Shown piece after piece: positions 36,628 to 46,176 of a stretch of DNA of 51,563 nt. Position numbers and translations under genes: made by a program. Within the stretch, counting starts at the first letter, position 1; the number at the start of each line of letters is the position of its first letter. Source of the stretch: Nitrospinota bacterium (GTDB taxonomy: Bacteria > Nitrospinota > Nitrospinia > Nitrospinales > Nitrospinaceae); NCBI GenBank assembly GCA_029879645.1, contig JAOUPX010000008.1, forward strand, positions 1-51,563. The letters run 5' to 3'. The notes under the pieces were generated by a model. That model was not told the DNA's origin. It was given only the letters and a program-made list of their open reading frames with translations, and did no database searches.

Positions 36628-37623
36628 TTAGTTTTTTATTCTCCCATTGGGATTTACCACCCGATAGTTATTCTTGCCTATTTGGCGCAGAAAAAGCGTG
36701 TAGCTGTCTCCTTCGACATAGCCGGGATCGTCTTCAATTTCCAGACCCAATCCACGTGTCTGTTGCAGGGAAATCACCCGGGACGTTTTTCCTTTAAACG
36801 TTTCTTCTATTTTTAGTACGACCCGGGTGATGGGTACCGCGCTGTTATCCGGACCGGCCATGTGGCTGAAACTGCTGGCTAGGACGGTGACGTCTACCAC
36901 GGCGTCAGATGCCTCATACATTTCATGGTCGTCCTCATAGTGCTCGGCCCAAAAAGCATGCACCAACCCCTGGGGGCACCCGAAGACAGGATGGCATTTT
37001 TGGGAACCTCCACCACCACCGCCATCCGCATGATCTTCTGCATACATGATATTCAGCAATTCCGTGTCGTGACTGTTTGGGTCCGGATACCCGAGAGGCC
37101 GGGTCTGATCGTTCATACAGGTGTTGTCGGGGGTGCCGCCTGTTGAGCCTTCGCGATTATGATCCAGTCCAAAGGTATGCCCGATTTCCTGGCAGAGAAC
37201 GTGTTTGAATTCAACTTCTTCGTTGAAACCATCGTATCCCGGAAGGGTAATATAGTATTCATTAACTTTGCTTTCGCCCCGGGTAATATGTTTATTCTTG
37301 CCACGCGTAACCCAGATACTGGCCAGCCCCAGCCAACCGGTATCACCGTAGTTGGCATTGTAACTTTCGATATCCCCCGTTCCACCAGCAACCACATTAA
37401 AATCCAAATAGGATCCACCGTAGGCGTTCCAGTTGGAGCCCACATAACTCAGCAGATTCGGCCAGTCCCCGGTGTGGTTGTTACCAATATTTAATGTGAG
37501 CACGGGTGTTCCATTTTTCTCCCAGTGATAATCGCCCCATTGATGGTCTGCATAGGCGCCCGATACGTTCAGCAATAGCAAGAGTGCCGCCAGCGTCCAA
37601 ATTAAGATTCTGTTTCTACACAT
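36628..37623 (-). CDS. Exported matrixin-like zinc metalloprotease homologue
   Basis: Signal peptide from ATG 37623; motif QEIGHTFGLDH (first zinc-ligand His of HExxHxxGxxH replaced by Gln). Confidence 0.75.
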   Translation of the reverse strand: MCRNRILIWTLAALLLLLNVSGAYADHQWGDYHWEKNGTPVLTLNIGNNHTGDWPNLLSYVGSNWNAYGGSYLDFNVVAGGTGDIESYNANYGDTGWLGLASIWVTRGKNKHITRGESKVNEYYITLPGYDGFNEEVEFKHVLCQEIGHTFGLDHNREGSTGGTPDNTCMNDQTRPLGYPDPNSHDTELLNIMYAEDHADGGGGGGSQKCHPVFGCPQGLVHAFWAEHYEDDHEMYEASDAVVDVTVLASSFSHMAGPDNSAVPITRVVLKIEETFKGKTSRVISLQQTRGLGLEIEDDPGYVEGDSYTLFLRQIGKNNYRVVNPNGRIKN

Positions 37624-37891
37624 CTTTTTTCCCTCCAAGGTTCTTTGAAAAAACTCTCGAAAATTAATTGCACTTACTAATCCGAGAGCATTTTCGTCCA
37701 CTAATCGTTGAATCTTCAGTTAGATTTTGAAATTGCAGATAGACTATCAGGCGATCATTTTTTTGGCAAATAATATAAAAGAGAGGGCTGCAGGGAGGGA
37801 GGCCTGGAAAAAACAGGTGACCGCCATGATCACCCGAGATTTTGCGCTAGTGGAAAATCCAGCAGGAATCAGTTTTTAGGGGGGAAGAATT

Positions 37892-37924
37892 TTCAGGGAG
37901 CCCCGTTAATAAGGGCTCCCTGAA
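37892..37924 (-). terminator. Hairpin downstream of the subtilisin gene
   Basis: TTCAGGGAGCCCcgttaataaGGGCTCCCTGAA; T tract weak. Confidence 0.6.
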
Positions 37925-37930
37925 TACGGC

Positions 37931-39115
37931 TTATCTATGGACAATAGGATCGGGGTTGCCATCCGGATCCCCAATCGCGTTTCCGTCTTGTCCCGGTGTG
38001 TTGACCAGGGTCAGTACGCCGCAGACATGAGGGGCGGCCATGGAAGTGCCCGAATAATAAACCACTCCACCGTCCTTTTTGGTGGAAAGAATGCTTACCC
38101 CAGGCGCCGCGAAATCGATCGGCGGATTTCCCCAATTGGAAAAGTATGCGAACCTGTCCGAAGAATCGATTGCAGAGACCGTAAAAACATTGGCATGATT
38201 GATGTGAGCGGGCTCAACATTATTGGCATCCGATCCATTGTTGCCTGCTGATATGGAAAACCGGATTCCCGAGTCCGCCGCATTGAGGATAGCCGTGTGC
38301 AGACTTTCCCAATGACCGGAAGCGCTCAGGCTCATATTGGCGCAATCTCCGGGCGAGGCGTTGGCCAGCACCCAATCGACTCCTGCGACGGCACCATCGA
38401 TGGTTCCCATATTGGAATCATCCAGGACCCGAACCGGGTGGACCACGGCCCCTGCGGCGACGCCGACCACATCAATATCGTTATCGAGGGCGGCAATGGT
38501 CCCGGCAATATGGGTGCCATGACCGTTACCGTCGTCGGGGCTGTTTTTGCCTCGGGTGATAAAGTTGGCGCCGGAGCCGACATTCAGATCCGGATGGTCC
38601 AGATCGATTCCGCTGTCTATGATCCAGACGTTGAAATTCAATCCGTTAACGTTTTGGAAACCTCCAATACGCGTGATGCCGTATGGAATCACCTGCGGCG
38701 GCTCGGTTGGGGTGGAACCCCCTGCGCCTCCTTTTGCAGTGGCTTCAAGGCCGTCTCCCTGGGTATTGATTTTGCCCACGGCCCAAATGACACCGTTAGG
38801 TTCATAATATTGAATCAAAGGCGTATTTTCGGCAAGGCGGGCCGCACCCTCGGCTGAAATATTGGCGGAAAACCCTTGGAGCGCGTGGGTGAATATATGA
38901 CGGAGACCGGCACCATAATCTTGTGCCAGAGCCTTGGATAGGCCGGGTACATCCCCCGGACCCACCTGCTCAGGATCAAATACAAAAATATAACTGCTTT
39001 GAGCCTCCTCAATGACCGCCTGTCCCGGAATCTGAAGCGGTTCCTGACCCCAGGTTACCGTGGAGCTGGAAAGAACCCCCAATAACATCAATATCCCCAA
39101 AAATGGTATCCGCAT
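37931..39115 (-). CDS. Exported subtilisin-like serine protease (S8) with inhibitor I9-like propeptide
   Basis: VWIIDSGIDLDHPDL (Asp), DDGNGHGTHIAGTIAA (His), YYSGTSMAAPHVCGV (Ser); start set to 39115. Confidence 0.93.
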   Translation of the reverse strand: MRIPFLGILMLLGVLSSSTVTWGQEPLQIPGQAVIEEAQSSYIFVFDPEQVGPGDVPGLSKALAQDYGAGLRHIFTHALQGFSANISAEGAARLAENTPLIQYYEPNGVIWAVGKINTQGDGLEATAKGGAGGSTPTEPPQVIPYGITRIGGFQNVNGLNFNVWIIDSGIDLDHPDLNVGSGANFITRGKNSPDDGNGHGTHIAGTIAALDNDIDVVGVAAGAVVHPVRVLDDSNMGTIDGAVAGVDWVLANASPGDCANMSLSASGHWESLHTAILNAADSGIRFSISAGNNGSDANNVEPAHINHANVFTVSAIDSSDRFAYFSNWGNPPIDFAAPGVSILSTKKDGGVVYYSGTSMAAPHVCGVLTLVNTPGQDGNAIGDPDGNPDPIVHR

Positions 39116-39242
39116 AGTCCCTCTCCCACTGAAAACCAGGTTACTCAATTGCCGTGTGCAAATTAATGCAAACCTGATTAATAAGATTGATCTATTTTCA
39201 CCGAGCGTGAAATAAAGTGATCTTTTATATACCTCGAATGGG

Positions 39243-40445
39243 TTACGGTACCAATAAATTAGCCATGTTGCAAGCGTAATGTGCAAAAGGGAAGGCGCAG
39301 GTGAAGGCGGGGGAGACGGCATTCAATATATGCATCGATTTATCATCGTTTTCGATGACGAAATCCATTTCAAGTTTTTTCTCTTTTAAATCCAATAATT
39401 GGGCCCGAATTCCCGGTCGCCCCCACTTTTTGTACCGGCTTGGCCGGACATCCTGGAGCAGGTTGGAGGCGAGGGATACCAAATGCCTTCGGGAATACTT
39501 CTGAATTTCCTCCCAGGCCAGCCGTTTGAAATCGAAATTGGAGGAAACAAACAGCCCAGCCTGCCGGAAGAGGATTTCCATCAATTCAGCACCGCTAAAA
39601 TTTTCAAGGCCTTGATATTGCTCTCGCCAAAAGGCGGGAATGGCCGTCGGCCCGATTTTTATCGCCCCCGATGCGGTGACAGTAAAGTGGACGCCCAGGA
39701 ACGGATTGCGCAGGTCGGGTACCGGATAAATATTGGTGCGGAGCGACCCGGCCGGTTCACTGGAATAGAGATACAGGCCTTTGAACGGCAGAATGCGGTA
39801 GTGCTTTGAAAATCCGAAATCGCGTCCGATGGTGTCGGCGTACAGCCCGGCGCAATTAATTATGAATTTCGCCTGATAATTTCCGGCTGAGGTGGCTATG
39901 CCATCTCCTGCACGGCCCAGGTAACGCACTCCCAAATGGATATCCACTCCCTCGGCCAGTGCATCTTCATGCAGACGGGCCATCACTTCACCGGGATCCA
40001 CCGACGACGTGGTGGGGGAGAACAGGGCGCGTTGACAGGTTTTTACCCGGGGTTCAATCGACTCGGCTTCTTTCTGGTCGATCATTTGCAAGTCGACGCC
40101 GTTTTTTTCGGCCCGGAGCATCAGCTCATCCAGCCACTTCAACTCTCCTTCGTTCTGAGCCACCACCAGCTTGCCGCATTTGTTGATTTTGAGGCCGCGG
40201 GATTCACAGTATTCCGTAAGCGCCCGGTTGCCGTCGCGGGTGAAGCGGGCCTTCAGGCTGTCGGCGGTATAGTAAAACCCGGCGTGCAGGACACCGCTGT
40301 TGCGCCCGCTGGCGTGTTCGCCGCAGTGGGTTTCTTTTTCGACCAGAACCACCCTGGACCCGTGAAACCGCTTGCGGAGTTCGCGGGCGATACTCAGTCC
40401 CATAATGCCGCCGCCAATTACAAGAAAATCCGATTCAAGGGTCAT
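39243..40445 (-). CDS. lhgO: FAD-dependent oxidoreductase, L-2-hydroxyglutarate oxidase-like
   Basis: DFLVIGGGIMGLSIARELRKRF Rossmann, HASGRNSGVLHAGFYY, SPAFTCAFPFAHYACNM; start set to 40445. Confidence 0.92.
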   Translation of the reverse strand: MTLESDFLVIGGGIMGLSIARELRKRFHGSRVVLVEKETHCGEHASGRNSGVLHAGFYYTADSLKARFTRDGNRALTEYCESRGLKINKCGKLVVAQNEGELKWLDELMLRAEKNGVDLQMIDQKEAESIEPRVKTCQRALFSPTTSSVDPGEVMARLHEDALAEGVDIHLGVRYLGRAGDGIATSAGNYQAKFIINCAGLYADTIGRDFGFSKHYRILPFKGLYLYSSEPAGSLRTNIYPVPDLRNPFLGVHFTVTASGAIKIGPTAIPAFWREQYQGLENFSGAELMEILFRQAGLFVSSNFDFKRLAWEEIQKYSRRHLVSLASNLLQDVRPSRYKKWGRPGIRAQLLDLKEKKLEMDFVIENDDKSMHILNAVSPAFTCAFPFAHYACNMANLLVP

Positions 40446-40638
40446 ATATTCCTTTGGAGAGTGATTTTGATCCGTTGTCAAATCGCGAAACAACCACGAA
40501 GGCGGTGCCACCTTATCAAAATCCCGTACCTGTTGCCAGAGGGTGGTGATGAACGTTGAAAATCGGCCCGAATCCGATACAATGCCGATGAATCGGGGCA
40601 AAGGCTCAGGGGGACAACGTTATCTATAAGAGGGAAAA

Positions 40639-41787
40639 TTGGTAAAACGTCAGGATATCGAAAAACTGGAGGATGAATACCTCGCTCCGTTTGCCGTCAA
40701 AAGCGGCGAAAGCTGGGGGAGGGCTCATCCGGAAGACGAGCATACCTACCGCACCCGGTTCCAGCGCGACCGCGACCGGGTCATCCATACCTCCGCCTTC
40801 CGCAAGCTGGAATACAAGACCCAGGTATTTGTGTATCACGAAGGCGATTATTACCGGACGCGGCTGACGCATTCGCTGGAGGTGGCGCAGATCACCCGCT
40901 CCATCTGCAAATCCCTGCAATTGAACGAGGACCTGGCGGAAGCCATCGCGCTGGCGCACGATCTCGGCCATCCCCCTTTCGGACATACCGGACAGGATGT
41001 GCTGAATGCCTTGATGAAAGATCATGGCGGGTTCGAACACAACCGGCAGAGCCTGCGTATTGTCAACGTGCTTGAGAAGCGTTACCCGGAATTTGAAGGG
41101 CTGAACCTGACTTGGGAAGTGCAGGAAGGAATCAGCAAGCATTCCAAAGATACCGCAAATCCTCTTCTGACAGAGGCGGGGCATCGCTATCCTTCGCTGG
41201 AAGGGCAGGTGGCGGATTTCGCCGATGGCATCGCCTACAACGCGCACGATCTCGACGACGGCATCACTTCCAACCTGATCGATTCGGGGCAACTGCGCGA
41301 GGTCGCGCTATGGCATGAAAATGAAAAATTGCTGGATCAAAAATATTCCAACCTGGACTTTGATCTAAAAAAATACCAGATCGTCCGGAGCATCATCAAC
41401 GATCTTGTCACCGATTTCAGGAAGACCACGCAGGACAATATTGAACTCTATGGCATTCGTTCGGTGAGTGACGTCCGGTCCTGCCAGAAGCGCGTGGCGG
41501 GGTTCAGTAAAGAGGTCGCTGAAAAGAACAACGAGCTGAAAAAGTTTTTGTTCAAAAATATGTATCATCACCGCCGGGTACGGCGCATGGAATTCAAAGC
41601 CGAACTGTACCTGACCGAGCTGTTCAAAGCCTACACCCGCATCCCCCAACTCCTGCCGGAAAGCGTACTGGCCAACGAATCGCAAGGACCCCTCCCGCGC
41701 CGCATCTGCGATTATATCTCCGGCATGACCGACCGCTCCTCCATTGACGAATACCGCAAACTCTTCAGCCCCGATGAGAAGGATTGA
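40639..41787 (+). CDS. dgt: dGTP triphosphohydrolase (dGTPase), HD domain
   Basis: RTRFQRDRDRVIHTSAFRKLEYKTQVF, HDLGHPPFGHTGQ; TTG start. Confidence 0.94.
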   Translation: MVKRQDIEKLEDEYLAPFAVKSGESWGRAHPEDEHTYRTRFQRDRDRVIHTSAFRKLEYKTQVFVYHEGDYYRTRLTHSLEVAQITRSICKSLQLNEDLAEAIALAHDLGHPPFGHTGQDVLNALMKDHGGFEHNRQSLRIVNVLEKRYPEFEGLNLTWEVQEGISKHSKDTANPLLTEAGHRYPSLEGQVADFADGIAYNAHDLDDGITSNLIDSGQLREVALWHENEKLLDQKYSNLDFDLKKYQIVRSIINDLVTDFRKTTQDNIELYGIRSVSDVRSCQKRVAGFSKEVAEKNNELKKFLFKNMYHHRRVRRMEFKAELYLTELFKAYTRIPQLLPESVLANESQGPLPRRICDYISGMTDRSSIDEYRKLFSPDEKD

Positions 41788-41901
41788 AAAACCCTTTCTA
41801 ACACGCAACTTTCTCCAAAGCTCGACTCAGCTAGTTGACAAGTTCGGTTTGCCAAATTAGCCTGATAGGACGGGTTAAATTTTGCTGATGGGAGAAACCT
41901 T

Positions 41902-44397
41902 GTGACTGATCCAAAAAATCCCGAATCCTCAAGCGGGCCGGTTCCACCCACGGAACCAGACAAAACCAAATCGATAAGACCCTATCTGGTGAACGGGCTG
42001 ATAATATTTGGGTTGGGTTTTCTTTTTTTGGTAGTGGTCATCCCAAAATTTGACACTAGAGGGAATGGCCGTACGCTTGATTCAGATACCAAAAGTAATC
42101 TGCATGATTTGTATCTGGCCTGTAAAGCCTATTGGGCAGATAATGGTCCCGACCATGTTTGTACCCCTGACATAGCCCAGCAAACCGCCTATGGGTATGT
42201 CAAAAGCGTTAATGTGGAAATAGTCGCTTTAGGGAACGAGAAAAACTTTAAGGCAAACGCTACTCATGCAAAAGATACAAAGGGCAAAGTATTTGAAGTA
42301 AATTCTCTGGGGACCATTAATGAAAGGAAGGCCTCTTTCCTGGAGGGCTGGTATCTGAAAAATGCTTATATCTCATGTCAATCATTTTGGAACGAGTTTG
42401 GAGATGAAAGCATTTGCATTCGCTCAAAAGATGACGATGTATGGATGAAAGCTTTTGGAAACCGCTCAAGTTTTACCGGAATGATCATGAATGTAAATGG
42501 CGACGAGGAGAAAACTTTTACGATCGACACCAAGGGAACCATTTCAAAGGCAGGCGGTACAAAAAGTGAAAAACTGTGGGAAGAAATGTCGTCTTTATTG
42601 GTCAAGGCGGATCAATTACGGCAACTATTTAAAGCCTGCAAGGCCTATTGGGCCGCGGCTGGTCCCGAGAGCCCCTGCTCGGAGCAGAGCGCCCATTCCC
42701 ATGGGTTTTTGGGAGGGAGCGGAAAAATCGAATTCGGTGGGTCGGAGTCCTTCTTCAAAGCGACGATAAATGCAGAAGGTGACTATGACTACATAGGGTA
42801 TTTCTATCCTCTCATCCTGAGGGCGGATGGGAACATTCATTCTATCGATTCGTCTATTCTGTTCGATCTGCATCAGGCCTGCGAACGATTCTGGAAGGCT
42901 ACCGATTGGATTCAGCCCTGCAATGTCAGTCAGGCCACCAGGTATGGGTTTGCCAAACCACCAGGGTTTCAGGTAATGGCGGACGGTCCTCAACCGTATT
43001 TTACAGCGGTGATAAAGCGTGAACCTTACAACGGCCTGCATCGGGAATTAAGGGAGAAATTGGCGGTGCGTAAGGCGAATTGGCTCCACTTAAAGAGCGG
43101 GGAAAAGTTTAGGGAGGCCATTCGTCAGGGCCATTTGGAAGGTATCGAATGGCTGATTTCCCTGGGGGTGAAAGTTGACAGTCAAGAGGGTAATCTCATT
43201 CAAACCGCCATTGATGCAGGGAAGCCGGAATCTGTAAAATATCTCCTTGAACAAGGCATCCGGGTGAGCTTGTCCGATCTCAGGCAGGCCATGAAAGTGA
43301 AAAATAGGCGGATGGTAGAAATAATGGTGTCCCACGGCCTAGATATCAACAGCAAGACTGGTTATATGCACTTGCCCTTGTTCCACGAGGAATTACGGGA
43401 ATCCAACCGCGACTGGATTGAGTTTTTGATCGAAATGGGGGCAGATCCCAATATCAAGGATGGCTTCGAAAGAACTTCTTTAATGGCCCTGAGCGGAGGC
43501 ATAGTTTACGGTCGAAATAGACCGCTCCACGAAACTGATTATCATGAAAGATTAAAGGTGTTGGATCTATTGATCAGCAAGGGAGTCGACGTGAATGCGC
43601 AAGATAGGTCCGGCGATACAGTGGTTCACCTATTAGTCCAAAATACGCCGCGACAGATAAAAATGGAATATATCGAGCCCTTCCTTAAAAAATTGATCGC
43701 TCTTGGAGCGGATATTAACTTGAAAAATAAACATGGAATCACTCCACTTTTTTTGGTTTTGAACCGTCGGAAACCGGAGATGGCTAAAGGGTTTATCCGT
43801 CATGGCGCGGATATTAACCTTAAAAATAGATATGGGGTGACCCCTTTGGATAGGGCTTTGGAATTTAACCTCCGGGAAGTAGCAAAACTGATTGCTCGCC
43901 GGGGGGGAGTCAAAGGAGATCCACCCACTCCCGCAGAGGTGGCACGTTTGGGAAAGTTTTCTAAATTTAACGCCATTCGTCAAGCCGCCCTGCAAAAAAA
44001 GGATGGGAGACAATACCGGGCTCTGGATGGTTATTACAGGCAAATGGGGGGGCCTGTAGGAATTCTCTCCTATATAGAAAAGTATCCGCTCCACGGGGCG
44101 GTTTTGAATGTCGACGAGGCTCGGGTGGATACTTTGATCCAGCAGGGGGCGGATGTGAACTCTGTGGATTATAGAGGAAATAAGCCGCTGGATGTCGCCA
44201 TCCTGGTATGCCAGGAGACCCTCGTTAAAAAACTCATTGCGCACGGCGCGGACGTGAACCACAAAGTCTCAACTGATTTTGTCAGGGTGGTCCAAAGCGG
44301 GAACCCACTTCAACTGGCGGAAAAACTTTGTGGCCAGCCCATGGCGGCTATCTTGACAGCTCCAAAGTCGGGGATGGGTCATCAAAAGGAAAGTTGA
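41902..44397 (+). CDS. Single-TM protein with four pilin-like modules and C-terminal ankyrin repeats
   Basis: GLIIFGLGFLFLVVVIPKF TM, LHDLYLACKAYWADNGPDHVC-type modules x4, ankyrin repeats (GADINLKNKHGITPLFLVLNRRKPEMAKGFIRHGADINLKNRYGVTPLDRAL). Confidence 0.82.
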   Translation: MTDPKNPESSSGPVPPTEPDKTKSIRPYLVNGLIIFGLGFLFLVVVIPKFDTRGNGRTLDSDTKSNLHDLYLACKAYWADNGPDHVCTPDIAQQTAYGYVKSVNVEIVALGNEKNFKANATHAKDTKGKVFEVNSLGTINERKASFLEGWYLKNAYISCQSFWNEFGDESICIRSKDDDVWMKAFGNRSSFTGMIMNVNGDEEKTFTIDTKGTISKAGGTKSEKLWEEMSSLLVKADQLRQLFKACKAYWAAAGPESPCSEQSAHSHGFLGGSGKIEFGGSESFFKATINAEGDYDYIGYFYPLILRADGNIHSIDSSILFDLHQACERFWKATDWIQPCNVSQATRYGFAKPPGFQVMADGPQPYFTAVIKREPYNGLHRELREKLAVRKANWLHLKSGEKFREAIRQGHLEGIEWLISLGVKVDSQEGNLIQTAIDAGKPESVKYLLEQGIRVSLSDLRQAMKVKNRRMVEIMVSHGLDINSKTGYMHLPLFHEELRESNRDWIEFLIEMGADPNIKDGFERTSLMALSGGIVYGRNRPLHETDYHERLKVLDLLISKGVDVNAQDRSGDTVVHLLVQNTPRQIKMEYIEPFLKKLIALGADINLKNKHGITPLFLVLNRRKPEMAKGFIRHGADINLKNRYGVTPLDRALEFNLREVAKLIARRGGVKGDPPTPAEVARLGKFSKFNAIRQAALQKKDGRQYRALDGYYRQMGGPVGILSYIEKYPLHGAVLNVDEARVDTLIQQGADVNSVDYRGNKPLDVAILVCQETLVKKLIAHGADVNHKVSTDFVRVVQSGNPLQLAEKLCGQPMAAILTAPKSGMGHQKES

Positions 44398-44409
44398 ATC
44401 TGGCGCGGC

Positions 44410-44440
44410 CAAAAAAAGGCCGTCCCGAAGGACGGCCCCG
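44410..44440. terminator. Bidirectional terminator hairpin
   Basis: AAAAAAAGGCCGTCCCGAAGGACGGCC between convergent genes. Confidence 0.75.
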
Positions 44441-44474
44441 AGTAAAGTTCAAGTGAAAGCAACGTTGCTCTGAA

Positions 44475-44579
44475 TTACTCCATATTTTTGCCAAGAAAAA
44501 ACATAAATCCGCCAGCCGCCATAACAGCCAGGGCTCCCAGCAAAAATCCGCCTGTCGTTCCAATTTCCAGCCATTCCAT
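44475..44579 (-). CDS. 34-aa single-TM microprotein (not in the ORF track)
   Basis: MEWLEIGTTGGFLLGALAVMAAGGFMFFLGKNME*; SD AGGAGG 7 nt upstream of the ATG; hydrophobic core; followed by a terminator hairpin. Confidence 0.75.
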   Translation of the reverse strand: MEWLEIGTTGGFLLGALAVMAAGGFMFFLGKNME

Positions 44580-44805
44580 GGGTGCACCTCCTGGGAATCA
44601 GAAATTATTGGAAAATCCTCCGGTTTCCCCTGTGGAAAACCGGCATCTTGGCAGGAATATGGGAGCCCGTTGCAAACCTGTCAAGGGACCCCTCTATAAC
44701 CTGTTGGAAATAATCAGATTTTCGCCAGGCATCCCGGCTGTTCACCGATTCTGAAAAAGGCTACAATAGTCCGCTTTTAACCTGTTTCTCTAAACCGGAG
44801 TTGAT

Positions 44806-45384
44806 GTGAGACATATTCACTCGATATGCGTGTTTTGCGCGTCCAGCAATGCTGTCGATGCCGTGTACCTGGAGGCCGCGACCGATCTGGGTCGTCGCAT
44901 GGGAGAAGCGGGGATCGACTTGATTTACGGCGGTGCCTCAATCGGACTGATGGGTGCGGTGGCGCGGGGTGTTCATGAGAAGGGGGGCAGGGTGACCGGC
45001 GTCCTGCCGAAATTCTTCAAGAAAAAAGAGATCGAATACGGCGAGGCCGACGAGCTGATTGTTACCGGTACGATGCGCGAGCGTAAGGCCGTTATGGATG
45101 AACGCTCCGATGCCTTCATCGTTCTGCCCGGCGGGGTGGGCACCCTAGAGGAAGCGATGGAAATTTTTTCATTGATCCAGTTGAAGCAGACGGCAAAGCC
45201 TTTGGTGTTCATCAATACCGACAGTTTTTATGACGGGATCATCCGCCATTTCGAAAAACTGGTGGAGTTGAAATTCGCTAAAGAGGAAACGCTGAACATG
45301 TACGCGCTGGTGGAGTCGCCGGAAGAAGCCGTCGAATACATCGAGAACTTCCGGCCGCCGGAAGTGCACAGCAAGTGGATTTAA
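44806..45384 (+). CDS. LOG family protein (TIGR00730; cytokinin riboside phosphoribohydrolase-like)
   Basis: PGGVGTLEE and LIYGGASIGLMG motifs; GTG start. Confidence 0.93.
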   Translation: MRHIHSICVFCASSNAVDAVYLEAATDLGRRMGEAGIDLIYGGASIGLMGAVARGVHEKGGRVTGVLPKFFKKKEIEYGEADELIVTGTMRERKAVMDERSDAFIVLPGGVGTLEEAMEIFSLIQLKQTAKPLVFINTDSFYDGIIRHFEKLVELKFAKEETLNMYALVESPEEAVEYIENFRPPEVHSKWI

Positions 45385-45995
45385 ACGGTCGAAGTATCGA
45401 CGCTTTCGACTTTGAGGTCTTTACTGAGGGTATCCTTGAGGAAATTCTCAATGAACTCCAGGGTGCCGGTGTTGGAACTTGGGCAGGTGCCGCAGGCGCC
45501 CTGATAGTGAATGCGCACCAGATCCCCCTCCACGCCGAGTAGCGTGATGCCGCCGCCGTCGTTTGCCAGTGCCGGCCGGATGGCATGGTCCAGAAGCGCA
45601 TCGATCACTTCCGATTTTTGCGCGTCAGAGAGGTTCGGGAAATCCTCCACTTCCACCTTTTCCAGAATGTTTGAGGTTGCCGGCGCAGGCTGGGCGTCCT
45701 CGTCGCACGTTTCATAAAACGTCGTGTGCTGTTCCAGGGCGTTTTGAATCGGCTCCATCAGGGTCGTCCAGGCCACCACCTCTGATTTGGTAATGGTGAC
45801 AAAGTTTTCCTTGATGAACACATTTTCCACGCCATAGATTTTGAACAGGGCCTCGGCCAGGGGGTCTCCCTTGGACGAGTCCGGAGAGGAAAATGTTTTG
45901 GTGCCTTTTTTCATCACGTCCCCGCTCATGATGAACTGGGCCGCCTCCGGGTTGGGCGTGTGATGGAATGTCATGACCTTGAAGCCTTTGATCAC
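45381..45995 (-). CDS. NifU/Nfu-type Fe-S scaffold protein
   Basis: N-terminal Nfu_N region (FHHTPNPEAAQFIMSGDV), C-terminal GACGTCPSSNTGTLEFIENFL. Confidence 0.92.
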   Translation of the reverse strand: MIKGFKVMTFHHTPNPEAAQFIMSGDVMKKGTKTFSSPDSSKGDPLAEALFKIYGVENVFIKENFVTITKSEVVAWTTLMEPIQNALEQHTTFYETCDEDAQPAPATSNILEKVEVEDFPNLSDAQKSEVIDALLDHAIRPALANDGGGITLLGVEGDLVRIHYQGACGTCPSSNTGTLEFIENFLKDTLSKDLKVESVDTSTV

Positions 45996-46176
45996 GGTGG
46001 GTCCTTGGGTGCAGGTTTAAAAATTGTAAGAATCCTCATTATACGTGGATTTTCCCGGAAATTAAATAGTGCTTTGCCCTCTTTTAGAATTGGTTCCAGA
46101 TGGCCCAAGACTGGTAAATCAATGATTTTCTATTTGTTTTCATGAGTTTAAGCATATTTCTCAAGGAGAAGAGGGA

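Noticed and set aside
41025-41045. GGGTTCGAACAC resembling a tRNA T-loop
   Set aside because: Inside the dgt coding frame with no cloverleaf around it
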